A stretch of DNA of 64,000 bases from Pyrinomonas sp040289685 (GTDB lineage Bacteria; Acidobacteriota; Blastocatellia; Pyrinomonadales; Pyrinomonadaceae), in NCBI RefSeq assembly GCF_040289685.1, contig NZ_PSLQ01000002.1:82860-146859 (forward strand), read 5' to 3'. The notes below the pieces were generated by a model, which ran no database searches, was not told the origin of the DNA, and worked only from the letters and a program-made list of their open reading frames with translations. Positions 9,247-16,890 of this stretch are shown in pieces; position 1 is the first letter of the stretch; every line of letters starts with the position of its first letter. The translations under genes were made by a program, and so were the position numbers.

Positions 9247-9755
9247 CTGGCAAAGATCAAGCAGTTGTCGCCGAAAGCGCTGTGCAGATGAGTACGGACC
9301 CAAAGCAAACTCTGGCAGACGATAGCGAAGAACTTTCCGCCGTCGTCTTGCTGAAGCGCGAACAGGCGGAAGAGATGTTCCGTCATGCGCGCGCGGCGTT
9401 GCCGCAGGAATGTTGTGGGCTGGTAGCTGGCAAAGAAGGGCGCGCGACGAGCGTCTATCCCTTGCGTAACGTCGCCGTCAATCCCGCCGTAGCTTACGAG
9501 GCCGCTCCTGAAGATATCTTCGCTGCGCAAAGGAGCATGCGCGCCAAGGGCGAGCTCCTGCTCGGCATATACCATTCGCACCCGCGATCCGCCGACCCAG
9601 TGCCGTCGGAGACAGATGTGCGATTAGCCTATTATCCGCAAGCGGTCTATTTCATCATCGGTTTTAGCGGCGAACAGACGGTGTTGCGCGCGTTTCGCCT
9701 CTTTGAAGCTCAGGGGCGTTGGGAAGCGGTTCCCTTCGCCGTTCTCGAAGGTTGA
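9243..9755 (+). CDS. JAMM/MPN (M67 family) metallopeptidase
   Basis: The protein shows a JAMM zinc site: the glutamate in PQECCGLVAG, then IYHSHP and the serine and aspartate in PSETD. The stretch between the His pair and the Ser-x2-Asp is one residue longer than in the sister protein at 16455. Bacterial members cleave isopeptide or peptide bonds after Gly-Gly of ubiquitin-like sulfur carriers, or release cysteine from CysO. The GTG start overlaps the aspS stop, suggesting translational coupling; an ATG at 9288 is an alternative. The first 35 residues are unconserved. The substrate is unknown. Confidence 0.8.
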   Translation: MTGKDQAVVAESAVQMSTDPKQTLADDSEELSAVVLLKREQAEEMFRHARAALPQECCGLVAGKEGRATSVYPLRNVAVNPAVAYEAAPEDIFAAQRSMRAKGELLLGIYHSHPRSADPVPSETDVRLAYYPQAVYFIIGFSGEQTVLRAFRLFEAQGRWEAVPFAVLEG

Positions 9756-9818
9756 AAAGATGCTCGGTGGAACCTAACATCTCGCTTTTTCGTAGAATTG
9801 AGAGTGAAGTTCGAGGCG

Positions 9819-10436
9819 ATGGACAAGAAGAGCAAGTACGATACCGATCCGCTTGAACCGGATTACGCGCGGCGGACGGAAGAGGTCTGGGGGCGCGCCA
9901 CTGAAGATGCGGAGGTTGAGGCCGCAACGCGACGTTACGTCGAGTTCCCTCCTAGCGGCTCTTCGGTCACATCAGCACCGCCGCCCCAGCCGTTTGCGAC
10001 CACGCCCATAGGTGTTGCCGACGGTCACCTTTCTTCGTCGCGGTGCGTCGCCGGTTTGGGAATCGCTGAAAAGGTCGCTATGGCGCTGCCTTACGCCCCG
10101 TTCTACATCGGTGCCGCCTTCGCCATTGTGGAATTGTTTATCGCGCCGAGAAAAGAAGCGCGCGTGCGCCTCAATGCCGCGCAGGCGCTTGCGCTGCACG
10201 TTGCCATCATGGCAGGTGGTTTGCTCTTTCGCTTTTCTCGCTTCCTTGCCGGTTTGACTTTGGGTGAGTTCTCGGTCTTTTTAGTGAACATCGCTTGGTT
10301 GGCTTATCAAGTGGTGGCTTTGATCTTTCTCATCTCGTTGCTGATTAAATCGTGGCGCGGAGAAGAGGTTAAATTGGAGCCTCTCGATCGCATCTCCAAA
10401 CGCATCAACCAACTGGTTGACCCGCGCAACGGTTGA
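9819..10436 (+). CDS. DUF4870/Tic20-like integral membrane protein
   Basis: The first 85 or so residues are hydrophilic and disordered, with proline and serine runs. About four hydrophobic segments follow (ALPYAPFYIGAAFAIVELF, ALHVAIMAGGLLF, LGEFSVFLVNIAWLAYQVVAL, LIFLISLLI). The arrangement resembles small Tic20-like/DUF4870 proteins, whose job is unknown. The ATG at 9819 has a GAGG site 5 bases before it; a TTG at 9798 would be an alternative. It is the last plus-strand gene before a convergent gene. Confidence 0.6.
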   Translation: MDKKSKYDTDPLEPDYARRTEEVWGRATEDAEVEAATRRYVEFPPSGSSVTSAPPPQPFATTPIGVADGHLSSSRCVAGLGIAEKVAMALPYAPFYIGAAFAIVELFIAPRKEARVRLNAAQALALHVAIMAGGLLFRFSRFLAGLTLGEFSVFLVNIAWLAYQVVALIFLISLLIKSWRGEEVKLEPLDRISKRINQLVDPRNG

Positions 10437-10901
10437 AAAGGTTGATCCGAACTCCGTGCGCTTCTGGTTGCTGACCAATCCTCGCTCGTCAGAGAATTTT
10501 CGGCGTCATGGGAGTCGGGAACATGTTTCGCGCCAGGAGCGCCGTTGAAAGATAGATCTTCCAGCAAAAGGTGAAGCCGTCCGCCTTTTCGTTCTCGCGC
10601 ACAAGATGCGAAAAGAGCGCGACGCTCTCCCCCTTTCGCCGCGCTCTTCCCGCTGCCCTCGCCTAGGAGGCGAGATCTTGTTAAAGCGAGATCCGCTGCG
10701 CTCTCCCCATCACAACGGACCTCGCTTTGAACGGTCGCTCGCTTACGTTGCTACCGGGGCGACCGATTCTTCTTCAGCCGTCCGCTTACGCTTCAGCCGG
10801 AACGGCGGGAACTTTGGTTGGAAGCCCGCCCGCGCTCTCCCCTCCACGTGCGGGCTTCCCGTCTCGACGCCCCGTGCAGGGTCGCCGATGATTTTGATCC
10901 C
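10437..10901. other. intergenic stretch between convergent genes, with stem-loops
   Basis: No gene is apparent. The region holds a 7-bp stem with a 3-base loop at 10658-10674 and a 10-bp stem with a 20-base loop at 10820-10859. The pyrimidine-rich motif CTCTCCCC occurs three times. Both stems are plausible transcription stops for the converging genes, but neither has a clear U-tract. Confidence 0.5.
10820..10859. terminator. 10-bp stem between convergent genes
   Basis: GGAAGCCCGC (10820-10829) pairs perfectly with GCGGGCTTCC (10850-10859) across a 20-base loop. It lies 43 bases beyond the stop of the minus-strand glycine-zipper gene and could serve either strand. Confidence 0.4.
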
Positions 10902-11606
10902 TTAACGGTAGGCCGGCAACGAAACGCTGCGGTTCAAAATGACGCCGAACTCCGTACCAGACTTAACCACCGCTTCTTGCCCCTTTGAGAGCATGGATCC
11001 AGCTACTCCGAGCCCAGCGCCGATGCCCGCACCGATGCCGGCACCTTTGCCCCCGCCCGCAGCCGCGCCAATGACTGCGCCAGTCGCCGCACCGCCGCCG
11101 ATGAAGACCGCATTGCGCTTGATCGAAGAACGCCCTGTGACCTGCCCTTCGCTATCGTAGTTGACGTTGGTCGCGCTCAGGTCGGTCAACGATCCGTTGA
11201 TCGGGTACGTCCGTCCGTTGGGCAATTGGACCGAAATGAACTGCACTTCAATCATGCCCGCTTTGCTCGGTCGCTCGGCCCGACGCACGTTGGTGATGCG
11301 CCCAATCACTTTGCTGCCTGCTGGGATCACCTCCACGCCGTTGTGCGAATAGACCGGGTCAACCACCGTCGTTGTAAAACGATCGCCGATGCGAGCCGTC
11401 TCGGAGCTTATCTGTTGGTCCATCCTTACTCGAATGGTCTGATTGGCGTAGACCGTGTAGTAGTGCGGAACCGCTCGCGTGTAATAGCGCGAACGGGGCG
11501 CTCTTCTCCTCGTCTGTGCTTCTACGCTGATGATGTTGGCCGCTGCCACTGCCAATAGGGCGAGCAACACGGGAACGACGCGCATAAAGGTTCTGTTAGT
11601 TCTCAT
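10902..11606 (-). CDS. secreted glycine-zipper protein
   Basis: From the ATG at 11606 the protein is 234 residues. It has a clean signal peptide (FMRVVPVLLALLAVAAANIISVEAQ), an Arg/Tyr-rich mature start, a beta-rich middle (IRVRMDQQISSETARIGDRF, like conserved exported proteins that hold a 'determinant of solubility' fold), and a long glycine zipper (GGGAATGAVIGAAAGGGKG) that could insert in or pack against a membrane. The reading frame extends upstream to 11756, but the extra residues come from a duplicated ribosome-binding/start segment. No enzymatic motif is seen. Confidence 0.65.
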   Translation of the reverse strand: MRTNRTFMRVVPVLLALLAVAAANIISVEAQTRRRAPRSRYYTRAVPHYYTVYANQTIRVRMDQQISSETARIGDRFTTTVVDPVYSHNGVEVIPAGSKVIGRITNVRRAERPSKAGMIEVQFISVQLPNGRTYPINGSLTDLSATNVNYDSEGQVTGRSSIKRNAVFIGGGAATGAVIGAAAGGGKGAGIGAGIGAGLGVAGSMLSKGQEAVVKSGTEFGVILNRSVSLPAYR

Positions 11607-11687
11607 GGCTTCACTAGTTCCTCCATCAATCATATTTGACACGTTGTTGTTAGCTCTCATAGCCTCGCCAGTTCCTCCATCGACCAT
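11595..11687 (-). repeat. duplicated translation-start segment
   Basis: Two 39-base copies, at 11595-11633 and 11649-11687, lie exactly 54 bases (18 codons) apart. On the minus strand each contains GGAGGAACT followed by an ATGAGA start. They differ at 7 positions, all transitions. The downstream copy provides the likely start of the glycine-zipper gene. Confidence 0.7.
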
Positions 11688-12087
11688 GGTCGGCTTCAAT
11701 GCCGCCGACATCTCTGCTTCTGCCAAAGAGCAACGGTCGTGCCAATCGCTTGCCATTCAAATCGACATCGCTCCGAAAAAGGGAAATCGCGCGTTTTTGC
11801 CCAATAAGAGGCTCGACGCGCCAAGCAAGGTGACGTGAAATGTGTCACAACACACAAATTGAGCGATCATTCTGCACGAATTCGTGTGGCGCGTTGAGTA
11901 ACTCGCATCTTTACTTTATCTGATCGTTCGTGCGTCATCGAACCACAAGACGAACAGAAGACAAAAGCAATAAAACGCTGGGGCTTCCGGCAAGGGAGCA
12001 CCGACGAGCATGAAGTCCTGTCGTTCGGAGTTTAGACCTTGTGCCCGTTTTATTGTAAGCTTGGTTGAGCTTACAGGGGTGGAGAAG
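11607..12087. promoter_or_regulatory. divergent intergenic region with palindromes
   Basis: This gap lies between the minus-strand glycine-zipper gene and the plus-strand XRE-cupin gene, so both promoters should be here. Visible elements are the start-region duplication (11595-11687), a perfect 12-bp palindrome CACGAATTCGTG at 11875-11886, and the 7-bp inverted repeat at 12055-12074. I could not assign -35/-10 boxes with confidence. Confidence 0.4.
12055..12074. promoter_or_regulatory. inverted repeat before the XRE-cupin gene (possible autoregulatory operator)
   Basis: GTAAGCT-N6-AGCTTAC is a perfect 7-bp dyad ending 13 bases before the chosen start of the XRE-cupin regulator. Its size suits an HTH_3 dimer, so autoregulation is plausible. 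A short RNA hairpin at the leader is the alternative. Confidence 0.4.
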
Positions 12088-12732
12088 ATGAGGACCGCGG
12101 AGAGAGCTGAAAAGTCAACGGAGAAGATTGAGGAGAGCGAACGCGCCGCTGCGGAGCGCGAAGCACGTGAATTGAAGAAGCGTGTCGGAGAGAATCTCGC
12201 AAGGCTCCGGCGACAACGCGGATTGAGTTTGGAGAAGCTCGCTTCGCTATCCGGTGTCAGCCGGGCCATGCTGGGCCAGATCGAGGCCGGCGAAAGCACG
12301 CCGACCATTGCGCTGCTGTGGAAGATCGCGCGTGGGCTCGACGTTAGATTCGCCGATCTGTTGGGCGATGAAGAGTCGGCGGAGATCGAAATCCTTCCCG
12401 TCAGTCGAGCGAAGATCCTACGTTCTGCCGACGGCGGCTTTGAAAGCCGCGCCCTCTTTCCTTTCGATCGCAAAAGACGCGCCGAGTTTTACGAACTGCG
12501 CATTCGCGGCGGGCACGTCGAACATGCCGTGGCCCACCCTGAAGGGACTTACGAGAACTTGATCGTTCACTCCGGGCGCCTGCGTTTGACTGTCGGCGAC
12601 CGCGAGCCCATTGAACTACGTGCCGGCGATGCCGTTTACTTCCGTGCCGATGTGCCTCACATCTACGAGAATCCAACCTCGCGCGACACCATAATGTACC
12701 TCGTGATGACCTATGCCGAACCACGCTTGTAG
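12088..12732 (+). CDS. XRE-family regulator with C-terminal cupin sensor domain
   Basis: The 214-residue protein has a charged helical lead (1-30), an HTH_3 domain (about 35-90, with LASLSGVSRAMLGQIEAGES as the recognition region) and a cupin_2 barrel (about 140-210, with ENLIVHSGRL and LRAGDAVYFRADVPHIYEN). Proteins of this build sense a small ligand through the cupin and often regulate adjacent metabolic genes. Here the next genes handle sulfane sulfur and cysteine/methionine synthesis, so a sulfur metabolite is a reasonable guess. Start 12088 has GGAG five bases upstream; 12010 is an alternative. Confidence 0.85.
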   Translation: MRTAERAEKSTEKIEESERAAAEREARELKKRVGENLARLRRQRGLSLEKLASLSGVSRAMLGQIEAGESTPTIALLWKIARGLDVRFADLLGDEESAEIEILPVSRAKILRSADGGFESRALFPFDRKRRAEFYELRIRGGHVEHAVAHPEGTYENLIVHSGRLRLTVGDREPIELRAGDAVYFRADVPHIYENPTSRDTIMYLVMTYAEPRL

Positions 12733-12750
12733 CACACCCGCCATCGCGGC

Positions 12751-12796
12751 TTGACATCTTCGTTTGATATATTATACAAAAGCGTCGTTATATTAT
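12751..12796 (+). promoter_or_regulatory. promoter and paired TATATTAT repeats before the rhodanese gene
   Basis: A TTGACA box at 12751-12756 is followed after 16 bases by TATACA (12773-12778). The octamer TATATTAT occurs at 12768-12775 and 12789-12796, 21 bases apart (two helical turns). It overlaps the -10 and the likely start of transcription. This is a plausible operator; the adjacent XRE-cupin protein is a candidate binder. Confidence 0.5.
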
Positions 12797-12844
12797 CAGT
12801 CCGAGGCGGCTTTCTATCCAGTTCGTGGAGGTGAGGAGCGAGTC

Positions 12845-13708
12845 ATGAGCGCAGCGATCAAACAGTACGCTGTTCCCGACGTGTTGGTCTCCACCGAGTG
12901 GGTTGCGCAACATCTCAGCGACCCGCAGGTGCGCATCGTCGAAGTCGATTACGAACCGGAGACGGCATATCGCCTTGGGCACGTGCCGAATGCGGTTTTG
13001 ATCGATTGGAAGCGTGACATCAACGACACTGTGCGGCGCGACATCGTGTCGAAGGAAGGGTTCGAGAAGTTGATGTCGCGTTTGGGCATCGCGCCGGAGA
13101 CCACCGTAGTGCTTTACGGCGATTTTCGCAATTGGTTTGCCGCCTATGCCTTTTGGGTCTTCAAGATCTACGGGCACGAAGACGTGCGACTGATGAACGG
13201 TGGGCGGCGCAAGTGGATCGACGAAGGGCGTGAGGTCACAGAAGAGGTGCCGAGCGTGCAGCCGACGAGCTATCGTTGTCGTGGGATCGATTTGGGCTTG
13301 CGCGCTTTTTTGCCGGAAGTGACCTACGCCTATCAGCGAGATGACGTCAAGCTCGTTGATGTTCGCTCGCCCGCTGAATTCAAAGGCGAAATCACGGCGC
13401 CACCGGAATACCCAACCGAGGCGGCGCAGCGCGGCGGGCACATTCCGGGCGCGGTCAACGTCCCTTGGGCACAGGCCGTTGCCGATGACGATACCTTCAA
13501 GCCGGTTGAAGAATTGAGGCAGCTTTACGAGAGCAAGGGGGTGACGCCGGACAAAACGGTCATCACTTATTGCCGCATCGGCGAACGTTCGTCGCACACG
13601 TGGTTCGTGTTGAAGTACTTGCTTGGTTATCCGACGGTGATCAACTACGACGGATCGTGGAGCGAATGGGGCAACACCGTTGGGTTGCCGATCGAGAAGG
13701 GCGAGTGA
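12845..13708 (+). CDS. two-domain sulfurtransferase (thiosulfate sulfurtransferase type)
   Basis: Two rhodanese domains are visible: an inactive N-terminal one (about 10-130) and a catalytic C-terminal one (about 160-285). The active cysteine is C243 in the loop CRIGERS, which fits thiosulfate rather than mercaptopyruvate sulfurtransferases. It would move sulfane sulfur from thiosulfate to an acceptor. The start at 12845 follows GGAGGTGAGGAG; the upstream start at 12764 falls inside the promoter. It opens the sulfur cluster, and its stop overlaps the SirA-like gene. Confidence 0.9.
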   Translation: MSAAIKQYAVPDVLVSTEWVAQHLSDPQVRIVEVDYEPETAYRLGHVPNAVLIDWKRDINDTVRRDIVSKEGFEKLMSRLGIAPETTVVLYGDFRNWFAAYAFWVFKIYGHEDVRLMNGGRRKWIDEGREVTEEVPSVQPTSYRCRGIDLGLRAFLPEVTYAYQRDDVKLVDVRSPAEFKGEITAPPEYPTEAAQRGGHIPGAVNVPWAQAVADDDTFKPVEELRQLYESKGVTPDKTVITYCRIGERSSHTWFVLKYLLGYPTVINYDGSWSEWGNTVGLPIEKGE

Positions 13709-13944
13709 ACGTGACGATGGCAGTGCTCGATCTGCGCGGGCGCGAGGAGGAGTGCGGCGCGTCGCCCGTTCACGCCGCGATCAACGCGCTGCGTCTGCTC
13801 AAGGCAGGGGAACGGCTAGAAGTTTTAACGAGCGTGCGCGAACACAGCTTCACGCTCGCACAATGGGCGCGCAAGAACGGCTTCGCCGTTCACGTCGAAG
13901 AGCATGGCCGGGAAGCGCGGTTGGTTTTTGAGAAAGCGTCGTGA
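13705..13944 (+). CDS. SirA/TusA-like sulfur carrier protein, atypical motif
   Basis: The 79-residue protein has the beta-alpha-beta-alpha pattern of TusA/SirA: LDLRG start, PVHAAINALRLLKAGERLEV, and the SFTLAQWARKNGF region. The conserved CPxP is replaced by C17-G-A-S-P-V, keeping the cysteine but not the first proline. TusA-type proteins accept persulfide on that cysteine, and the upstream rhodanese could donate it. The GTG at 13705 overlaps the rhodanese stop; GTG 13711 and ATG 13717 are possible alternatives. Family assignment is by pattern only. Confidence 0.7.
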   Translation: MNVTMAVLDLRGREEECGASPVHAAINALRLLKAGERLEVLTSVREHSFTLAQWARKNGFAVHVEEHGREARLVFEKAS

Positions 13945-14186
13945 CCGCGACCCAGTGTGCGCACTTGTTTGGGTCGAAGATCTCATCGCTCTTTGAAAAG
14001 AAGCGCGGTGGAGGCTCCCTGAAGCTCGGGCGACGTTGCGTTGAGATGTGGATTCGAGCTGACCGAACGCGCATCCGATCTTCCGGCGTCTAGGCGCTCA
14101 AGCGCGATGGGCGTTTCTTCCCCTCTCCGCGGTTGCCTTATGATGTGAGGCGCTCGATGAATCGAACTCGCAAGGAGCTGACCTGA

Positions 14187-15404
14187 GTGAACTCGTTGGA
14201 GTTGGAGAAACTCTCTCTCGAAACATCGTTGGTGCACGCTGGAACGCGCAGCGCGGCAATGCCGACAGGAGAGCCGACGGTACCGCCCATCTACGCGGCG
14301 ACGACCTTCACCTATGGCGCCATGGAGGATTTCGATCGCGTCTTCTCCGGCGAGAAGCGCGGTTACGTCTACACGCGCTACGGCAATCCGACGGTTGCCG
14401 CGCTTGAAGAGGCCGCCAAAGTCTTCGAAAAAGGTCGCGGCGCATGCGCTTTCGCTTCGGGCATGGCGGCGTTGCACGCGGCTCTGCTTGCGTGCGAGGT
14501 TGCGCCGGGATCGGTTGTGCTCGCTTCGCAAGACCTATACGGCGTGACGTTGCAATTGCTTCACACGGTTTTCGCGGCGTTCAACGTGAAGACCGTGCTC
14601 GTCGATTTTCACGACATGGAACAGGCGCGGGCGCAAGCACGACGGTTACGTCCGCGCGCCATCTTGGTCGAAACCATTTCGAACCCTTTGCTTAAGGTCT
14701 GCCCGCTGGACCTATGTGCCGAGTTGGCGCGCGAGGTGGGGGCGCGTTTGATCGTCGACAACACCTTTGCGACGCCTTACCTGTGCCAACCCATCGAGCA
14801 CGGGGCTGACTTCGTCGTTCACAGCGCGACCAAGTACTTGGGCGGACATGCCGATGCTATTGGCGGATTGGCCGTCGTGCGCGACGAAGCCGATCTCGGA
14901 GCCTTGCGCGGCGTCGTCAAAACGGCGGGCGGCCTGCTGAGCGTTTGGGAGGCGCACGAAATACTACGCGGAGTGCGGACGCTGGCGTTGCGCATGGAGC
15001 GTCACTGCGAGAACGCGCGCCGCCTGGCAGAGCGTTTGGCAAATCACCCGCGCGTTGCGCGCGTTTATTACCCGCTGCTTGACCGAGGCCAACGCGAAAT
15101 CGTCGGGCGTCTTTTTCGCTCCCCCTTCGGCGGCGGCTTGGTTTCGATCGAGCTTGCAGAAGGGTCGCGCGAAGCGGCGTTTCGTTTCATGGAAGCGCTA
15201 CGTTTGTGCGTGCGGGCGACCAGTTTAGGCGACGTGTTCACGGGCGTGCTCCATCCAGCGACTTCATCGCACCGCGACATGTCGCCGGCGCAACGCGCCA
15301 AACTCGGGATAAACGAAGGTCTGGTGCGCATCTCGGTTGGAATCGAGGCGGCAGCGGATCTCATCGCCGACGTGGAAGATGCGCTCGCGCGAAGCGCTCG
15401 GTAG
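14187..15404 (+). CDS. Cys/Met metabolism PLP-dependent enzyme (trans-sulfuration family)
   Basis: This 405-residue fold-type I PLP enzyme carries the family signature around K216 (VHSATKYLGGHADAIGG), the phosphate-binding GMAALHAAL stretch, and YTRYGNPT from the partner-subunit loop. The family includes cystathionine gamma-synthase, cystathionine beta- and gamma-lyases, O-acylhomoserine sulfhydrylase and methionine gamma-lyase, and sequence alone does not separate them. Beside cysM and a sulfur-carrier system it probably joins sulfur or cysteine to a homoserine ester, or releases sulfur from methionine or cystathionine. The start is GTG. A 242-base gap before it shows no gene. Confidence 0.88.
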   Translation: MNSLELEKLSLETSLVHAGTRSAAMPTGEPTVPPIYAATTFTYGAMEDFDRVFSGEKRGYVYTRYGNPTVAALEEAAKVFEKGRGACAFASGMAALHAALLACEVAPGSVVLASQDLYGVTLQLLHTVFAAFNVKTVLVDFHDMEQARAQARRLRPRAILVETISNPLLKVCPLDLCAELAREVGARLIVDNTFATPYLCQPIEHGADFVVHSATKYLGGHADAIGGLAVVRDEADLGALRGVVKTAGGLLSVWEAHEILRGVRTLALRMERHCENARRLAERLANHPRVARVYYPLLDRGQREIVGRLFRSPFGGGLVSIELAEGSREAAFRFMEALRLCVRATSLGDVFTGVLHPATSSHRDMSPAQRAKLGINEGLVRISVGIEAAADLIADVEDALARSAR

Positions 15405-15500
15405 CGAGGCGAAGCTCCGTCGGCGCGTAAAGCGCATCGCCGTCCCGAAGGTGCGTTAACGTCTTTTGGGGGCATAAAACGCATCATACTTTGTGAAAAG

Positions 15501-16448
15501 ATGACGCAAGCGGTGCTGGAAAAAGCGGAGGCAAAACAGAGCGGATCGGTGCTCGATCAGATCGGCAACACGCCGCTGTTGCGATTGGCGCGCGTTGCGC
15601 GCGATGTTGCGCGCGGCGTTGAAGTTTACGTCAAAGCCGAGCATTTAAATCCGGGCGGTTCGGTCAAAGATCGTGCCGCGTTGGCGATGATCCTCGACGG
15701 CGAACGGCGCCGATTGTTGACGCCGGACCGGATCATCCTCGATGCGACGAGCGGCAACACGGGCATCGCTTATGCGATGATCGGCGCGGCGCGCGGCTAT
15801 CGCGTGACGCTCTGCTTGCCGAAGAACGCTAGCCCCGAGAGGAAGAAGATGCTGCGGGCATACGGCGCCGAATTGATCGAAACCGATCCGATGGAAGGGA
15901 CCGATGGCGCGCAGCGTCATGCACGCGCGCTCTACGAAAGCGCTCCGGAAAAGTACTTCTACCCGGACCAGTATAACAACCCGGCCAACTGGCGCGCGCA
16001 TTACGAGGGGACGGGCGTTGAGGTCTGGCAGCAGACCGAGGGGCGCGTTACGCACTTTCTCGCCGGACTCGGAACATCGGGCACTTTCGTCGGGACGGCG
16101 CGACGGTTGAAGGAGTTCAATGCGCGCATTCAATGCGTTTCGCTGCAACCGGATTCGCCGCTCCACGGCCTCGAAGGCATGAAACACATGCCGACGGCCA
16201 TCGTCCCCGGCATTTACGATCCAAGCTTGGCCGATCGCAACGTCGAGGTCTCCACCGAGGATGCGCAACGCATGGCGCGGCGGTTGGCACGCGAAGAAGG
16301 CTTGTTCGTCGGGATAAGCTCTGGCGCGAACGTCTTTGCGGCTTTGCGTTTGGCGCAAGATCTGCCTGCCGGATCAGTGGTCGTTACCATTTTGTGCGAC
16401 GGCGGCGAGCGTTACATGAGCGAAGAGTTCTGGAACGAAGAGGACTGA
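15501..16448 (+). CDS. cysM: cysteine synthase, CysM/CysK family
   Basis: This fold-type II PLP enzyme of 315 residues has the PLP lysine K56 in LNPGGSVKDRAA, the substrate loop TSGNTGIAYAM and the GTSGTFVGTARRL phosphate loop. It makes cysteine from an O-activated serine and a sulfur donor. Six bases downstream is a Mec-type JAMM peptidase and then a CysO-like fusion. This matches the mycobacterial CysM route, where thiocarboxylated CysO rather than free sulfide supplies sulfur, often with O-phosphoserine. The donor choice is inferred from that context. Confidence 0.9.
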   Translation: MTQAVLEKAEAKQSGSVLDQIGNTPLLRLARVARDVARGVEVYVKAEHLNPGGSVKDRAALAMILDGERRRLLTPDRIILDATSGNTGIAYAMIGAARGYRVTLCLPKNASPERKKMLRAYGAELIETDPMEGTDGAQRHARALYESAPEKYFYPDQYNNPANWRAHYEGTGVEVWQQTEGRVTHFLAGLGTSGTFVGTARRLKEFNARIQCVSLQPDSPLHGLEGMKHMPTAIVPGIYDPSLADRNVEVSTEDAQRMARRLAREEGLFVGISSGANVFAALRLAQDLPAGSVVVTILCDGGERYMSEEFWNEED

Positions 16449-16454
16449 GACGAA

Positions 16455-16886
16455 ATGGCCATTGCGCTGAGAGCGGAGCATGAGGCGGCGATGCGCGCAC
16501 ACGCCGAGCGCGATTATCCGCACGAATGCTGCGGTCTGCTGCTCGGGAAGTTCGAGGCCGATGGGGTCAAGCGCGTGGTCGAGACGATGCCCATCTCGAA
16601 CGCGCGCGAAGAGGAAGCTCGGCGTCGCCGCTTTCTCATCCGTCCGGAGGAGCTGCTGGCGGGCGAACGACGCGCGCGGCAACAAGGGTTGGAGATCGTC
16701 GGCTTCTACCACTCTCACCCAGATCATCCGGCGGTGCCTTCGTCCTACGATCTGGAGCACGCGCTCCCCGTTTACTCTTACATCATTGTGGCCGTAGAGC
16801 GCAGCGCGACGCACGAGCTGCGTTCGTGGCAATTGCGCGATGACCGTTCGCAATTCGACGAAGAAGAGATCTTGAAAGGAGTTTAA
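16455..16886 (+). CDS. mec: Mec-type JAMM (M67) metallopeptidase
   Basis: The 143-residue protein has a perfect JAMM zinc site: E24 in PHECCGLLLG, H86 and H88 in YHSHP, S96, and D99 after the canonical seven-residue spacing. In mycobacteria Mec frees cysteine from the CysO-cysteine adduct. Here it lies between cysM (6 bases upstream) and a gene whose N-terminal domain is CysO-like (4 bases downstream), so the same reaction is very likely. It may also cut that fusion after its internal Gly-Gly, which is inference. Confidence 0.88.
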   Translation: MAIALRAEHEAAMRAHAERDYPHECCGLLLGKFEADGVKRVVETMPISNAREEEARRRRFLIRPEELLAGERRARQQGLEIVGFYHSHPDHPAVPSSYDLEHALPVYSYIIVAVERSATHELRSWQLRDDRSQFDEEEILKGV

Positions 16887-16890
16887 GACG

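Noticed and set aside
9243..9755. CysO-processing role for the first JAMM protein
   Set aside because: It has no sulfur-carrier neighbour and a one-residue insertion in the zinc-site spacing, so the role is assigned only to the second one at 16455.
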